NCBI RefSeq assembly: GCF_030158565.1
Contig: NZ_JAOASQ010000010.1
Span: forward strand, 19,255-83,254
Length of the DNA: 64,000 nt
Reading direction: 5' to 3'
DNA from: Limnohabitans sp.
GTDB taxonomy: Bacteria > Pseudomonadota > Gammaproteobacteria > Burkholderiales > Burkholderiaceae_C
Shown: positions 23,509 to 33,018 of the stretch, in pieces
How the letters are laid out: every line of letters begins with the position of its first letter
How positions within the stretch are numbered: the stretch's first letter is position 1
The notes under the pieces: generated by a model
Told to the model about the DNA's origin: nothing
The model's input: only the letters and a program-made list of their open reading frames with translations
The model's database searches: none
Position numbers and translations under genes: made by a program

Positions 23509-26376
23509 ATGAGCGAGACTAATTCCGTCTACGCTGCCTATTCAGGCAACACCCACCTTTTCGGAGGTAACGGCCCGTACGTCGAAGAGATGTACGAGAA
23601 CTACCTGGCCAACCCAGGCAGCGTGCCCGACTCCTGGCGCGAATACTTCGACGCCCTCCAGCATGTCCCCGCAGTCGACGGCTCCAACGCCAAAGACGTG
23701 CCGCACCTGCCCGTGATCAACGCTTTCGCAGAGCGCGCCAAAGCCGGCGGCACCAAGGTCGTCATGGCCAGCGAAAACGTCGAGATGGGCCGCAAGCGCA
23801 CCGCCGTGCAGCAGCTGATTGCCGCTTACCGCAACGTCGGCCAACGCTGGGCTGATCTGGACCCGCTCAAGCGCACCGAGCGCCCCAACATTCCTGACCT
23901 CGACCCCGCTTTCTACGGCTTCACCGATGCCGATCAGGAAACCGTGTTCGACACCAGCAACACCTTTTTCGGCAAGAACAACATGTCCTTGCGCGAGTTG
24001 CTCAATGCACTGCGCGAAACCTACTGCGGCACCTTGGGCGCCGAGTACATGTACACCACCGAGCAGGCTGAAAAGCGCTGGTGGCAGCAAAAGCTCGAAA
24101 GCATCCGCAGCAAGCCCAACTTTGGCGCCGACAAGAAAAAGCAGATCCTCGACCGCCTGACCGCTGCCGAAGGCCTTGAGCGTTATTTGCACACCAAATA
24201 CGTGGGCCAAAAGCGTTTCTCGCTCGAAGGCGGTGAAAGCTTCATCGCCGCGATGGACGAGCTGATCCAGCAAGCGGGCCTCAAAGGCGTGCAGGAAGTC
24301 GTGATCGGCATGGCCCACCGTGGCCGTTTGAACGTGCTGGTCAACACCATGGGCAAGCTGCCTTCGGACCTGTTTGCCGAGTTCGACCACACCGCCCCTG
24401 AAGAGCTGCCTGCCGGTGACGTGAAATACCACCAGGGCTTCAGCTCGGATGTGAACACCGCCGGTGGTCCCGTCCACCTGTCGCTGGCCTTCAACCCCTC
24501 GCACCTGGAAATCGTGAACCCCGTGGTGGAAGGCTCTGTGCGCGCACGCATGGACCGTCGCAACGATCCGCTGGGCCAGCAAGTGCTGCCCGTGCTGGTG
24601 CACGGTGACTCGGCCTTCGGCGGCCAGGGCGTCAACCAGGAAACCCTGGCGTTGGCCCAAACCCGTGGTTATTCCACAGGCGGCACCGTCCACATCATCA
24701 TCAACAACCAGATCGGTTTCACCACCTCTGACCCACGCGACATGCGCTCCAGCGTGTTCTGCACGGACATCGTCAAGATGGTCGAAGCACCCGTGTTGCA
24801 CGTCAATGGTGACGATCCAGAGTCCGTCGTGCTGGCCACCCAGCTGGCCCTCGAGTACCGCATGACCTTCCGCAAGGACGTGGTGCTGGACGTGGTCTGC
24901 TTCCGCAAACTGGGCCACAACGAGCAGGACACGCCTGCCCTGACCCAGCCGCTGATGTACAAAAAAATCGGCGCTCACCCCGGCACCCGCAAGCTGTTTG
25001 CCGACAAGCTGGCCACGCAAGGCTTGGGCGAGACCCTGGGCGACGACATGGTCAAGGCCTACCGCGCCGCATTGGACGCAGGCAAGAACACCACCGAGCC
25101 TGTGCTGACCAACTTCAAGACCAAGTTCACGGTGGACTGGGCGCCTTATATGGGCAAGAAGTGGACCGATGCAGGTGACACTTCTATCCCATTGGCGGAC
25201 TGGAAGCGTCTGGCCGAGAAAATCACGACCATCCCTGAGTCGGTCACACCGCACCAGCTGGTCAAGAAGGTGTATGACGACCGCGCCGCCATGGGCCGTG
25301 GCGACACGCCTGTGGATTGGGGCATGGGCGAGCACATGGCTTTCGCATCCTTGGTGGCCAGCGGCTACCCTGTGCGTTTGTCGGGTGAAGACTGCGGCCG
25401 TGGCACCTTCACACACCGCCACGCCGTGATCCATGATCAAAAGCGCGAGAAGTGGGACACCGGCACTTACGTTGCTCTGCAAAATGTTTCTGACAAGCAG
25501 GCGCCATTCGTTGTCATCGACTCGATCCTGTCCGAAGAAGCTGTGCTCGGCTTTGAATACGGCTATGCATCGAACGACCCCAGCACCCTGGTGATCTGGG
25601 AAGCTCAGTTCGGCGATTTCGCCAACGGTGCACAGGTTGTGATCGACCAGTTCATCGCCTCGGGTGAAGTCAAGTGGGGCCGTGTGAACGGTCTGACCTT
25701 GATGCTGCCGCACGGCTACGAAGGCCAGGGCCCCGAGCACAGCTCGGCCCGCGTCGAGCGTTTCATGCAGCTGGCGGCCGACACCAACATGCAGATCGTG
25801 CAGCCCACCACGGCCAGCCAGATCTTCCATGTGCTGCGTCGCCAGATGGTGCGTGACCTGCGCAAGCCGCTGGTCATCTTCACCCCGAAGTCGCTGCTGC
25901 GCAACAAAGACGCCACATCGCCCGTGTCCGAATTCACCAAAGGCAGTTTCCAGACCGTCATTGGCGAAACCAAGGACATCAAGGCCGACAAGGTCAAGCG
26001 CGTGATCGCCTGCTCGGGCAAGGTCTACTACGACCTGGTCAAGCACCGCGAAGCCAAGGGTGCCGACGACGTGGCCATCATCCGTCTCGAGCAGCTCTAC
26101 CCCTTCCCACACAAGGCTTTCGCTGCCGAGATCAAGAAGTACCCCAACGCCACCGACATCGTGTGGTGCCAGGACGAGCCACAGAACCAGGGCGCCTGGT
26201 TCTTCATTCAGCACAACATCCACGAGAACATGCTCGATGGCCAAAAGCTCGGTTATGCCGGTCGCGCAGCGTCTGCATCGCCAGCGGTGGGTTATTCACA
26301 CCTGCACCAGGACCAGCAAAAAGCACTGATCGAAGCGGCGTTTGCGAAGCTCAAGGGCTTCGTGCTGACCAAGTGA
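23509..26376 (+). CDS. sucA: 2-oxoglutarate dehydrogenase E1 component
   Basis: A 955-residue thiamine-diphosphate E1 that decarboxylates 2-oxoglutarate and passes the succinyl group to SucB in the citric acid cycle. The N-terminus (NTHLFGGNGPYVEEMYENYLANPGSVPDSWREYF) is the segment used for E2 contact. Core signatures: GMAHRGRLNVLVN, GDSAFGGQGVNQETL, NNQIGFTTSDP, VVCFRKLGHNEQDTPALTQP, and the C-terminal CQDEPQNQGAWFF. Length is standard. Start ATG has GGAGG ten bases upstream. Followed after 44 bases by sucB. Translation is probably modulated by the hairpin that touches its ribosome site. Confidence 0.98.
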   Translation: MSETNSVYAAYSGNTHLFGGNGPYVEEMYENYLANPGSVPDSWREYFDALQHVPAVDGSNAKDVPHLPVINAFAERAKAGGTKVVMASENVEMGRKRTAVQQLIAAYRNVGQRWADLDPLKRTERPNIPDLDPAFYGFTDADQETVFDTSNTFFGKNNMSLRELLNALRETYCGTLGAEYMYTTEQAEKRWWQQKLESIRSKPNFGADKKKQILDRLTAAEGLERYLHTKYVGQKRFSLEGGESFIAAMDELIQQAGLKGVQEVVIGMAHRGRLNVLVNTMGKLPSDLFAEFDHTAPEELPAGDVKYHQGFSSDVNTAGGPVHLSLAFNPSHLEIVNPVVEGSVRARMDRRNDPLGQQVLPVLVHGDSAFGGQGVNQETLALAQTRGYSTGGTVHIIINNQIGFTTSDPRDMRSSVFCTDIVKMVEAPVLHVNGDDPESVVLATQLALEYRMTFRKDVVLDVVCFRKLGHNEQDTPALTQPLMYKKIGAHPGTRKLFADKLATQGLGETLGDDMVKAYRAALDAGKNTTEPVLTNFKTKFTVDWAPYMGKKWTDAGDTSIPLADWKRLAEKITTIPESVTPHQLVKKVYDDRAAMGRGDTPVDWGMGEHMAFASLVASGYPVRLSGEDCGRGTFTHRHAVIHDQKREKWDTGTYVALQNVSDKQAPFVVIDSILSEEAVLGFEYGYASNDPSTLVIWEAQFGDFANGAQVVIDQFIASGEVKWGRVNGLTLMLPHGYEGQGPEHSSARVERFMQLAADTNMQIVQPTTASQIFHVLRRQMVRDLRKPLVIFTPKSLLRNKDATSPVSEFTKGSFQTVIGETKDIKADKVKRVIACSGKVYYDLVKHREAKGADDVAIIRLEQLYPFPHKAFAAEIKKYPNATDIVWCQDEPQNQGAWFFIQHNIHENMLDGQKLGYAGRAASASPAVGYSHLHQDQQKALIEAAFAKLKGFVLTK

Positions 26377-26420
26377 TCGACAAGAACAACCTTGCGTTTA
26401 ACCTTTAAAGAGAATTCAAC

Positions 26421-27674
26421 ATGGCTATCGTAGAAGTCAAAGTCCCCCAACTGTCCGAGTCCGTGGCAGAAGCCACCATGCTGCAGTGGAAAAAGAAAGT
26501 CGGCGAAGCCGTCGCCGCTGACGAAATCCTGATCGAAATCGAGACCGACAAAGTCGTGCTCGAAGTGCCCGCACCCGCTGCTGGTGTGATCTCTGAAATC
26601 ATCGTGGCCGATGGCGGCACTGTGGCGGCTGAGCAGCTGATCGCCCGCATCGACACCGAAGGCAAAGCCGGTGCAGCCGCTGCTGCGCCAGCCGCCGCGC
26701 CTGCTGCAGCCCCAGCCGCTGCGCCAGTGGCCGCTGCTGCCCCCACCGGTGGCAACATGGCCGGTGTGGCCATGCCTGCCGCTGCCAAGTTGATGGCCGA
26801 CAACAACCTGGCTGCAGGCTCCGTCGCTGGTTCCGGCAAAGACGGCCGCGTCACCAAGGGTGATGTGCTGTCCGCTGTGGCCGGTGGTGTCAAGTCGACC
26901 GCCGCTGTGATTCCCACAGGCGCACCCACCAAGTCCTTGCCGCAAGTGGCCGCACCGGCTGTCGCTTTGGGCGACCGTCCAGAGCAGCGCGTGCCCATGA
27001 CCCGTCTGCGTGCCCGCGTGGCTGAGCGTCTGTTGCAATCGCAGTCGACCAACGCCATCCTGACGACCTTCAACGAAATCAACATGGCCCCGGTCATGGA
27101 CATGCGCAAGCGCATGCAAGAGCGTTTCGAGAAGGAACACGGCTGCAAGCTGGGCTTCATGAGCTTCTTCGTCAAAGCCGCTGTGCACGCCCTGAAGAAG
27201 TTCCCTGTGCTCAACGCTTCGGTGGACGGCAACGACATCGTGTACCACGGCTACTTCGACATCGGTATCGCTGTGGGCTCGCCACGCGGTTTGGTGGTGC
27301 CCATTCTGCGCAACGCCGATCAGATGAGCTTTGCCGACATCGAGAAGAAGATCGCCGAATTTGGCGTCAAGGCCCGTGACGGCAAACTGGGCATCGAAGA
27401 GATGACCGGCGGCACGTTCTCGATCTCCAACGGCGGCACCTTCGGCTCGATGATGTCCACCCCGATCATCAACCCACCCCAGTCGGCCATTTTGGGCGTG
27501 CACGCGACCAAAGACCGCGCCATGGTGGAAAACGGCCAGGTTGTGGTTCGCCCCATGAACTACTTCGCGATGTCTTACGACCACCGCATCATCGACGGCC
27601 GCGAAGCTGTCTTGGGCCTGGTCGCCATGAAAGAGGCGCTGGAAGATCCAGCACGCTTGCTGTTCGACATCTAA
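26421..27674 (+). CDS. sucB: 2-oxoglutarate dehydrogenase E2, dihydrolipoamide succinyltransferase
   Basis: A 417-residue E2 with a single lipoyl domain (about 1-77, Lys44 in [12 protein letters not shown]), an Ala/Pro-rich linker (about 85-112), a peripheral subunit-binding domain (about 118-155, [29 protein letters not shown]) and the catalytic domain ending with [13 protein letters not shown] (His388, Asp392). This is the normal SucB layout. The lipoyl motif ETDKVVLEV differs from the ESDKASMEI of the pyruvate complex and marks it as the oxoglutarate type. GAGA lies upstream of the ATG. A terminator-like hairpin separates it from the E3 gene. Confidence 0.98.
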   Translation: MAIVEVKVPQLSESVAEATMLQWKKKVGEAVAADEILIEIETDKVVLEVPAPAAGVISEIIVADGGTVAAEQLIARIDTEGKAGAAAAAPAAAPAAAPAAAPVAAAAPTGGNMAGVAMPAAAKLMADNNLAAGSVAGSGKDGRVTKGDVLSAVAGGVKSTAAVIPTGAPTKSLPQVAAPAVALGDRPEQRVPMTRLRARVAERLLQSQSTNAILTTFNEINMAPVMDMRKRMQERFEKEHGCKLGFMSFFVKAAVHALKKFPVLNASVDGNDIVYHGYFDIGIAVGSPRGLVVPILRNADQMSFADIEKKIAEFGVKARDGKLGIEEMTGGTFSISNGGTFGSMMSTPIINPPQSAILGVHATKDRAMVENGQVVVRPMNYFAMSYDHRIIDGREAVLGLVAMKEALEDPARLLFDI

Positions 27675-27690
27675 ACCCCTTGTTTTGAAT

Positions 27691-27714
27691 GCCCCCTGCC
27701 CAGGGGGCGTTTTT
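27691..27714 (+). terminator. Terminator-like hairpin between sucB and lpdA
   Basis: GCCCCCT-gccc-AGGGGGC followed by GTTTTTC, 17 bases after sucB and 20 before the E3 ATG. In this position it could lower read-through so that less E3 than E2 is made, or stabilise the sucAB message end. Confidence 0.7.
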
Positions 27715-27733
27715 CATCCAGAAGACAAATACC

Positions 27734-29161
27734 ATGAGCAAACAATTCGACGTCGTCGTCATTGGCGGTGGCCCCGGTGGCTACATCGCAGCCATCCGCG
27801 CTGCACAACTCGGTTTCCAGGTCGCTTGTATCGACGAGTGGAAAAACGCAGCCGGTGGCCCAGCGCCCGGCGGTACCTGCACCAACGTGGGTTGCATTCC
27901 CTCCAAGGCTTTGCTGCAGTCCAGCGAACACTTTGAGCACGCCAATCACCACTTCGCAGACCACGGCATCACCGCCAAGGACGTGAAGATGGACGTGGCC
28001 AAGATGATTGCCCGCAAGGACAACGTCGTGAAGCAAAACAACGATGGCATCTTGTACCTGTTCAAGAAAAACAAGGTCACGTTCTTCCACGGCCGCGGCA
28101 GCTTTGCTGGCAAGGCTGAAGGCGGTTACACCATCAACGTGGCTGGCAAGACCGAAGAGGCCATCACGGCCAAGCAAGTCATCATCGCCACAGGCTCGAA
28201 CGCCCGTGCGCTGCCCGGCACACCGTTTGACGAAGTCAACGTGTTGTCCAACGACGGCGCTTTGCGCGTGGGCGCTGTGCCCAAGAAGTTGGCCTTGATC
28301 GGCTCAGGCGTGATTGGTTTGGAGATGGGTTCTGTGTGGCGTCGTCTCGGCGCTGACGTGACCATCCTCGAAGGCCTGCCCACATTCCTCGGCGCTGTGG
28401 ACGAGCAAATCGCCAAAGAAGCCAAGAAAGCATTCGACAAGCAAGGCTTGAAGATCGAACTCGGCGTGAAAGTCGGCGAGATCGTCAACGGCAAGAAGGG
28501 CGTCACCGTCAACTACACCAACGCCAAAGGCGAAGCCATTGTGTTGGACGCTGACAAGCTGATCGTGTCGATTGGCCGCGTGCCCAACACCATCGGTTTG
28601 AATGCCGAAGCCATTGGCCTGCAGCTCGATGAGCGTGGTGCGATTGTGGTGGACGGCGATTGCCGCACCAATGTGCCAGGCGTCTGGGCGGTGGGCGACG
28701 TGGTGCGTGGCCCGATGCTCGCGCACAAAGCCGAAGAAGAGGGCGTGGCCGTGGCTGAGCGCATCGCTGGCCAACACGGTCACGTCAACTTCAACACCAT
28801 CCCTTGGGTCATCTACACCAGCCCCGAAATCGCTTGGGTGGGCCGCACAGAGCAACAGCTCAAGGCCGACGGTGTGGCGTACAAGGCCGGCACGTTCCCG
28901 TTCCTCGCGAACGGCCGTGCACGCGCTTTGGGCGACACCACCGGTATGGTGAAGTTTCTGGCCGATGCCACGACCGACGAAATTTTGGGCGTGCACATGG
29001 TGGGCCCACAGGTGTCAGAGTTGATCTCTGAAGCTGTGGTGGCGATGGAGTTCCGCGCCAGCGCCGAAGACATCGCCCGCATCTGCCATGCACACCCCAG
29101 CTTGAGCGAAGCGACCAAGGAAGCGGCTTTGGCGGTGGACAAGCGCACCCTGAACTTCTAA
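27734..29161 (+). CDS. lpdA: Dihydrolipoamide dehydrogenase (E3), 2-oxoglutarate dehydrogenase type
   Basis: A 475-residue FAD/NAD disulfide oxidoreductase of normal E3 length, with no lipoyl domain. FAD motif GGGPGG (11-16), redox disulfide in GTCTNVGC (Cys49, Cys54), NAD motif [14 protein letters not shown] and the catalytic CHAHPSLSE (His454, Glu459). The insertion [12 protein letters not shown] before the disulfide matches the E3 of 2-oxoglutarate complexes. It is the second E3 in the window, clearly diverged from the one at 3787. ATG 27734 is selected from the conserved N-terminus; a longer frame begins inside the preceding hairpin. Confidence 0.96.
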   Translation: MSKQFDVVVIGGGPGGYIAAIRAAQLGFQVACIDEWKNAAGGPAPGGTCTNVGCIPSKALLQSSEHFEHANHHFADHGITAKDVKMDVAKMIARKDNVVKQNNDGILYLFKKNKVTFFHGRGSFAGKAEGGYTINVAGKTEEAITAKQVIIATGSNARALPGTPFDEVNVLSNDGALRVGAVPKKLALIGSGVIGLEMGSVWRRLGADVTILEGLPTFLGAVDEQIAKEAKKAFDKQGLKIELGVKVGEIVNGKKGVTVNYTNAKGEAIVLDADKLIVSIGRVPNTIGLNAEAIGLQLDERGAIVVDGDCRTNVPGVWAVGDVVRGPMLAHKAEEEGVAVAERIAGQHGHVNFNTIPWVIYTSPEIAWVGRTEQQLKADGVAYKAGTFPFLANGRARALGDTTGMVKFLADATTDEILGVHMVGPQVSELISEAVVAMEFRASAEDIARICHAHPSLSEATKEAALAVDKRTLNF

Positions 29162-29222
29162 GCCCATGGCCCGTTGCCGACTGCGGTCGGCAACGAGTTG
29201 GGTTAAAGTTCTTGCATCCCCA

Positions 29223-29252
29223 AAACCCGGGCTGGCCCCGGGTTTCGTTTTT
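29223..29252 (+). terminator. Rho-independent terminator after the sucAB-lpdA operon
   Basis: Nine-base stem AAACCCGGG / CCCGGGTTT with a 5-base loop, followed by CGTTTTT. It sits between the E3 stop and zapE. Confidence 0.87.
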
Positions 29253-29274
29253 GACGTTGAAGATCGATCCACCC

Positions 29275-30372
29275 ATGTCTGTTCGTGCTGTTTACGAAGA
29301 AGAACTCCGCAAACGTGGGTTCCAAAGTGATCCTGCCCAGTTGCGTGCCATCGATGCGCTGGAGCAGTGCGCCAACGACTGGGCGGCCTACCGCGCCAAG
29401 CGCTCCAATGCGCTGAAAAAGCTGATCAACCGCCCTGAAATCCCGAAAGGGGTTTACATGTTTGGCGGGGTAGGGCGCGGCAAGAGTTTCCTCATGGACT
29501 GCTTTTACGAAGCCGTTCCGATCAAACGCAAAACCCGCCTGCATTTTCACGAGTTCATGCGGGAGGTGCACCGCGAACTGACGGCCATGCAGGGCACCGT
29601 CAACCCCTTGGATGTGCTGGGCAAGAAAATGGCCAAGCGCTACCGGCTCATCTGCTTCGATGAATTCCACGTGGCCGACATCACCGATGCGATGATCCTG
29701 CACCGGCTGCTGGTGGCGCTGTTCGACAACGGCGTGGGTTTTGTGACCACGTCCAACTTCATGCCCGATGGCCTGTACCCCAACGGCTTGCACCGCGACC
29801 GCATCTTGCCGGCCATTGCCTTGTTGAATCAGCGCATGAATGTTCTGAACGTGGACAACGGCACCGATTACCGCCGCCGCACACTGGAGATGGTCAAGCT
29901 GTACCACTCCCCGCTGGGTGAACAAGCCGATGCCGAAATGCAAGACGCCTTCAACCGCCTGGCCACCGGGCCGGACGAAGACCCGGTGCTGCACATCGAG
30001 GCGCGCAAGATCCAGTCACGTCGCCGCTCGGGGGATGTGGTCTGGTTCGATTTCATGGCCATTTGCGGGGGGCCGCGCTCTCAAAACGATTACCTGGAAA
30101 TCGCCACGCAGTTCCACACGGTACTGCTGAGCAATGTGCCGCAACTGCCAGTGAGCATGGCGTCCGAAGCCAGGCGCTTCACCTGGCTGATCGACGTGCT
30201 GTACGACCGCCGGGTCAAGTTGATTTTGTCTGCGGCCGTTGAGCCTGAAGCGCTTTACTTGCAAGGGCCGATGTCGCACGAGTTTCCGCGCACGATTTCG
30301 CGTCTGCATGAGATGCAGTCCAGCGAATTCCTGGCGCTGGAGCACCGCACTGTGGACACGCACCTGACATGA
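29275..30372 (+). CDS. zapE: Cell division ATPase ZapE (AFG1-like)
   Basis: A 365-residue AAA+-like ATPase of the AFG1/ZapE family, which interacts with the FtsZ ring and in mitochondria with protein quality control. Walker A is GGVGRGKS (64-71), Walker B LICFDEFHVADITDAMIL, with LHFHEFMREVH between them and TTSNFMPDGLYPNGLHRDRILP following. The C-terminus FPRTISRLHEMQSSEFL is family typical. ATG 29275 is chosen over an upstream ATG in the terminator. The stop overlaps the next start by ATGA (30369-30372). Confidence 0.95.
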   Translation: MSVRAVYEEELRKRGFQSDPAQLRAIDALEQCANDWAAYRAKRSNALKKLINRPEIPKGVYMFGGVGRGKSFLMDCFYEAVPIKRKTRLHFHEFMREVHRELTAMQGTVNPLDVLGKKMAKRYRLICFDEFHVADITDAMILHRLLVALFDNGVGFVTTSNFMPDGLYPNGLHRDRILPAIALLNQRMNVLNVDNGTDYRRRTLEMVKLYHSPLGEQADAEMQDAFNRLATGPDEDPVLHIEARKIQSRRRSGDVVWFDFMAICGGPRSQNDYLEIATQFHTVLLSNVPQLPVSMASEARRFTWLIDVLYDRRVKLILSAAVEPEALYLQGPMSHEFPRTISRLHEMQSSEFLALEHRTVDTHLT

Positions 30373-30701
30373 AGAAGGGCTTTCTTCTTTTGTTGTGTTC
30401 AAGCGCCTGTGCGTTCGCGCAAACCGCCGATGACACGGCGGCTGCTTTTGCCAAAGAGCGTGAAGTCCTGGCGGCGCAACGCCAGTTGGTGCTGGATGCT
30501 TTTGAAGAACGATCACAAGCTTGCTGGCAAAAATTTGCCGTCAACAATTGCATCATCCAGGCCCGTCGCACACGCCGCGCAGATCTGGAGCCCATCCGTC
30601 AGGCTGAATTGGCCGTCAATGAGCGAGAGCGTCAATGGCGCACTCAGCAACGCAACGAGCGCTTGCAAAACAAACAGGCGGAAAGCGCTGCCAAGCCATG
30701 A
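30369..30701 (+). CDS. Small secreted/periplasmic hypothetical protein
   Basis: A 110-residue protein with a clear signal peptide (MKKGFLLLLCSSACAFAQ, cleavage near 17-18), followed by a strongly charged, probably all-helical mature part with Arg/Glu/Gln-rich heptad-like patterns (FAKEREVLAAQRQLVLDAFEERSQACWQKF; AVNERERQWRTQQRNERLQNKQ). Two cysteines (about 52 and 61: ACWQKFAVNNCI) could form a disulfide in the periplasm. No family is recognised. It overlaps zapE by ATGA upstream and the DUF465 gene by ATGA downstream, so it is translated in a coupled string. Confidence 0.78.
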   Translation: MKKGFLLLLCSSACAFAQTADDTAAAFAKEREVLAAQRQLVLDAFEERSQACWQKFAVNNCIIQARRTRRADLEPIRQAELAVNERERQWRTQQRNERLQNKQAESAAKP

Positions 30702-30916
30702 TGGATTCATTGTCCGAGGATTTGCACTCGCCACAGCGTCAGTTGATTGAGCTTCAAATGGCGCACGCCGATCTGGATGCGCTGATTGATCAGGCCAGTT
30801 TGCATCCCCAGCCGCTCGATGAGCTGCGCATGCGCCGCCTGAAAAAGCGCCGCTTGGCTTTGCGCGATCAAATGGCCCAACTGCAAGCCATGCTGGACCC
30901 CAAGGAGCCCGCTTGA
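30698..30916 (+). CDS. DUF465 (YdcH-like) small protein
   Basis: A 72-residue helical-hairpin protein of the DUF465/YdcH type, with the family pattern of two helices joined by a turn (LIELQMAHADLDALIDQASLHP, then DELRMRRLKKRRLALRDQMAQLQAML). The function of the family is unknown; members often appear near cell division or stress genes. Start ATG 30698 overlaps the previous stop; a second adjacent ATG at 30701 is equally possible. Its stop overlaps the TTG start of the DinG-like gene (TTGA). Confidence 0.8.
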   Translation: MMDSLSEDLHSPQRQLIELQMAHADLDALIDQASLHPQPLDELRMRRLKKRRLALRDQMAQLQAMLDPKEPA

Positions 30917-33018
30917 GTCTGCTCACGCAAAGGGTGCTGCAGACCTTGTCAGGCCAGGGCACGTTGGCGCAAGCCATTCCAGGCTACCATGCGCGTGATG
31001 GGCAAACCGACATGGCCTTGGCCGTCAGCCAGACCGTCGAAGACGGGGGGCAGTTGGTGGTGGAGGCCGGAACAGGTGTGGGCAAGACCTATGCTTACCT
31101 GGTGCCTGTACTCCTAAGTGGGCAACGCGCCTTGATTTCCACGGCCACCAAGGCCTTGCAGGACCAGCTGTTCTCCCGCGACATTCCGCGCCTGGTGGAT
31201 GTGCTGGGTTTGCCCATCCGCGTGGCCTTGCTCAAGGGGCGCTCCAATTACCTGTGTCTGCACCGCATGGAGCAGGCCCGTCACAACCCCGAGTCGGCGC
31301 AAGCCGGTGCACAGCGCGCTTTGGCCAAGATCGAAGTTTGGGCGCAGAGCACGCGCACGGGCGACATGGCGGAACTGCCGGGCCTGGATGAGCGTTCATC
31401 CTTGTGGCCTTTGGTGACCTCAACGCGCGACAACTGCTTGGGATCGTCTTGCCCGCGTTACAAGGCCTGTCACGTGAATTTGGCGCGCAAAGAGGCCATG
31501 GCATCCGATGTGGTGGTGATCAACCACCATTTGTTTTTTGCCGATGTGGCGGTGCGCGAATCCGGGGTGGCCGAGCTGTTGCCCACCGTGCGCGTGACGG
31601 TCTTTGATGAAGCGCACCAGCTCAACGAAATTGGCGTCAATTTTCTGGGGCAGCAGCTGTCGACCGTGCAGCTGCTCGAATTGTCCCGGGATGTGTTGGC
31701 CACAGGCTTGCAACTGGCCCGAGGTCTGGTGGATTGGCAGGTTTTGAGCGCCCAGTTGGAAAAAGCTTCGCGCGATTTGCGTTTGGCGGCAGGCATGCAC
31801 CGTGGCGCTGTTCGCCTGCGCTGGACTGACAGCTTGCCCGAGGGCGTAGAACCCGCCGAATGGCAGCAAGCCATGCGGGTGCTGACGCGTGCCCTGGAGT
31901 CTTTGCGCGATGGCCTGGACATGGTGAGCGAGTTGGCGCCGGACTTTCAGCGCCTGGGCGACCGGACCCGTGAATTGGTGCAGCGTGTGGCGATCTTCTG
32001 CGATGCCCCCAATCCCGAAGGGGTGCGTTGGCTGGAAGTCAGCGCGCAGCTGCGCATGGTCGAATCACCCTTGGACATTGCCAATGCCTTCATCAAGTTG
32101 ACCCAATCGCCTGTGGCGGCCACCTCTGGGCAAGACGAACAGACCAATGATCTGCCGTTCACCACCAGCATGGACAGCGCTGCTTCAGCGGGGCAGGCGA
32201 CAGGCGAGGGCGGTGGTGTCGGTCAGAAAGCCTGGATATTCACCTCGGCCACTTTGGGTGATGAGCCCAGTTTGCGCTGGTTCACGCAGCCCTGCGGCTT
32301 GACTTCTGCTCGCGTGATGCAGGTCGGCAGCCCCTTTGACTATGCATCGCAAGCTTGCCTGTATGTGCCTGAGCATTTCCCCAAGCCAGGCGATTCTTCC
32401 CATGTGCAACATGTGGCCCAGCTGGTCACCGAGGCCGTGACCGCCTTGGGTGGCCGCACCTTGGTGTTGACCACCACCTTGAACGCCATGCGCAGCATTG
32501 GCGAGCATTTGCAGTCGCGTCTGGATGCCAGCAGCCACATTGAAGTGCTGGTTCAGGGCCAGAGCCCGAAGCGGCGCTTGATGGAGCGTTTCCGCGAAGG
32601 CGCCAGTGAAGGGCGTGCCGGCTGCATTCTCGTGGCTTCGGCTTCGTTTTGGGAGGGCTTTGATGTGCCCGGCGAGGCCTTGCAATTGGTGGTGATCGAC
32701 AAATTGCCTTTCCCTCCACCGGGCGATCCGCTGTTTGAGGCGCGCAGCCAACGCATCACGCGAGAAGGCGGCAGTGCATTCGCCGACCATGCTTTACCCG
32801 AAGCCGCCGTGACCCTCAAGCAAGGGGCCGGGCGTTTGATTCGCAGTGAGAGCGATCAGGGCATTTTGGTGGTGTGCGACAGCCGTTTGAGCAGCATGTC
32901 TTATGGGCGGAGACTGGTCAGGGGTTTGCCCCCCATGCGCCGCTTGAGCGATCACCAGGCGTTTTTGGACGCCGTGGCGCAGCTCACCAAAAACGCCACC
33001 AGCTCTTCGACTTTTTGA
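30913..33018 (+). CDS. DinG/YoaA-like ATP-dependent helicase with Fe-S cluster
   Basis: A 701-residue XPD-like superfamily 2 helicase. Walker A EAGTGVGKT (51-59); four cysteines Cys115, Cys175, Cys180 and Cys186 in NCLGSSCPRYKACHV form the expected 4Fe-4S site; the DEAH box is at 232-235 in VTVFDEAHQL; the C-terminal half has ILVASASFWEGFDVPGE and LKQGAGRLIRSESDQG. It resolves branched or RNA-DNA hybrid structures during repair; YoaA is the closest E. coli relative in size. The start is TTG overlapping the upstream stop. The last 35 bases overlap the end of bamD on the other strand. Confidence 0.93.
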   Translation: MSLLTQRVLQTLSGQGTLAQAIPGYHARDGQTDMALAVSQTVEDGGQLVVEAGTGVGKTYAYLVPVLLSGQRALISTATKALQDQLFSRDIPRLVDVLGLPIRVALLKGRSNYLCLHRMEQARHNPESAQAGAQRALAKIEVWAQSTRTGDMAELPGLDERSSLWPLVTSTRDNCLGSSCPRYKACHVNLARKEAMASDVVVINHHLFFADVAVRESGVAELLPTVRVTVFDEAHQLNEIGVNFLGQQLSTVQLLELSRDVLATGLQLARGLVDWQVLSAQLEKASRDLRLAAGMHRGAVRLRWTDSLPEGVEPAEWQQAMRVLTRALESLRDGLDMVSELAPDFQRLGDRTRELVQRVAIFCDAPNPEGVRWLEVSAQLRMVESPLDIANAFIKLTQSPVAATSGQDEQTNDLPFTTSMDSAASAGQATGEGGGVGQKAWIFTSATLGDEPSLRWFTQPCGLTSARVMQVGSPFDYASQACLYVPEHFPKPGDSSHVQHVAQLVTEAVTALGGRTLVLTTTLNAMRSIGEHLQSRLDASSHIEVLVQGQSPKRRLMERFREGASEGRAGCILVASASFWEGFDVPGEALQLVVIDKLPFPPPGDPLFEARSQRITREGGSAFADHALPEAAVTLKQGAGRLIRSESDQGILVVCDSRLSSMSYGRRLVRGLPPMRRLSDHQAFLDAVAQLTKNATSSSTF

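Noticed and set aside
23542..26244. A 900-codon open frame on the - strand opposite sucA, and similar long antisense frames opposite prpE, purA, ispG and der
   Set aside because: They mirror the real genes because strong third-position GC bias removes stop codons on the other strand. The encoded sequences are rich in His, Gly, Val and Asp in patterns typical of antisense translation and match no family.
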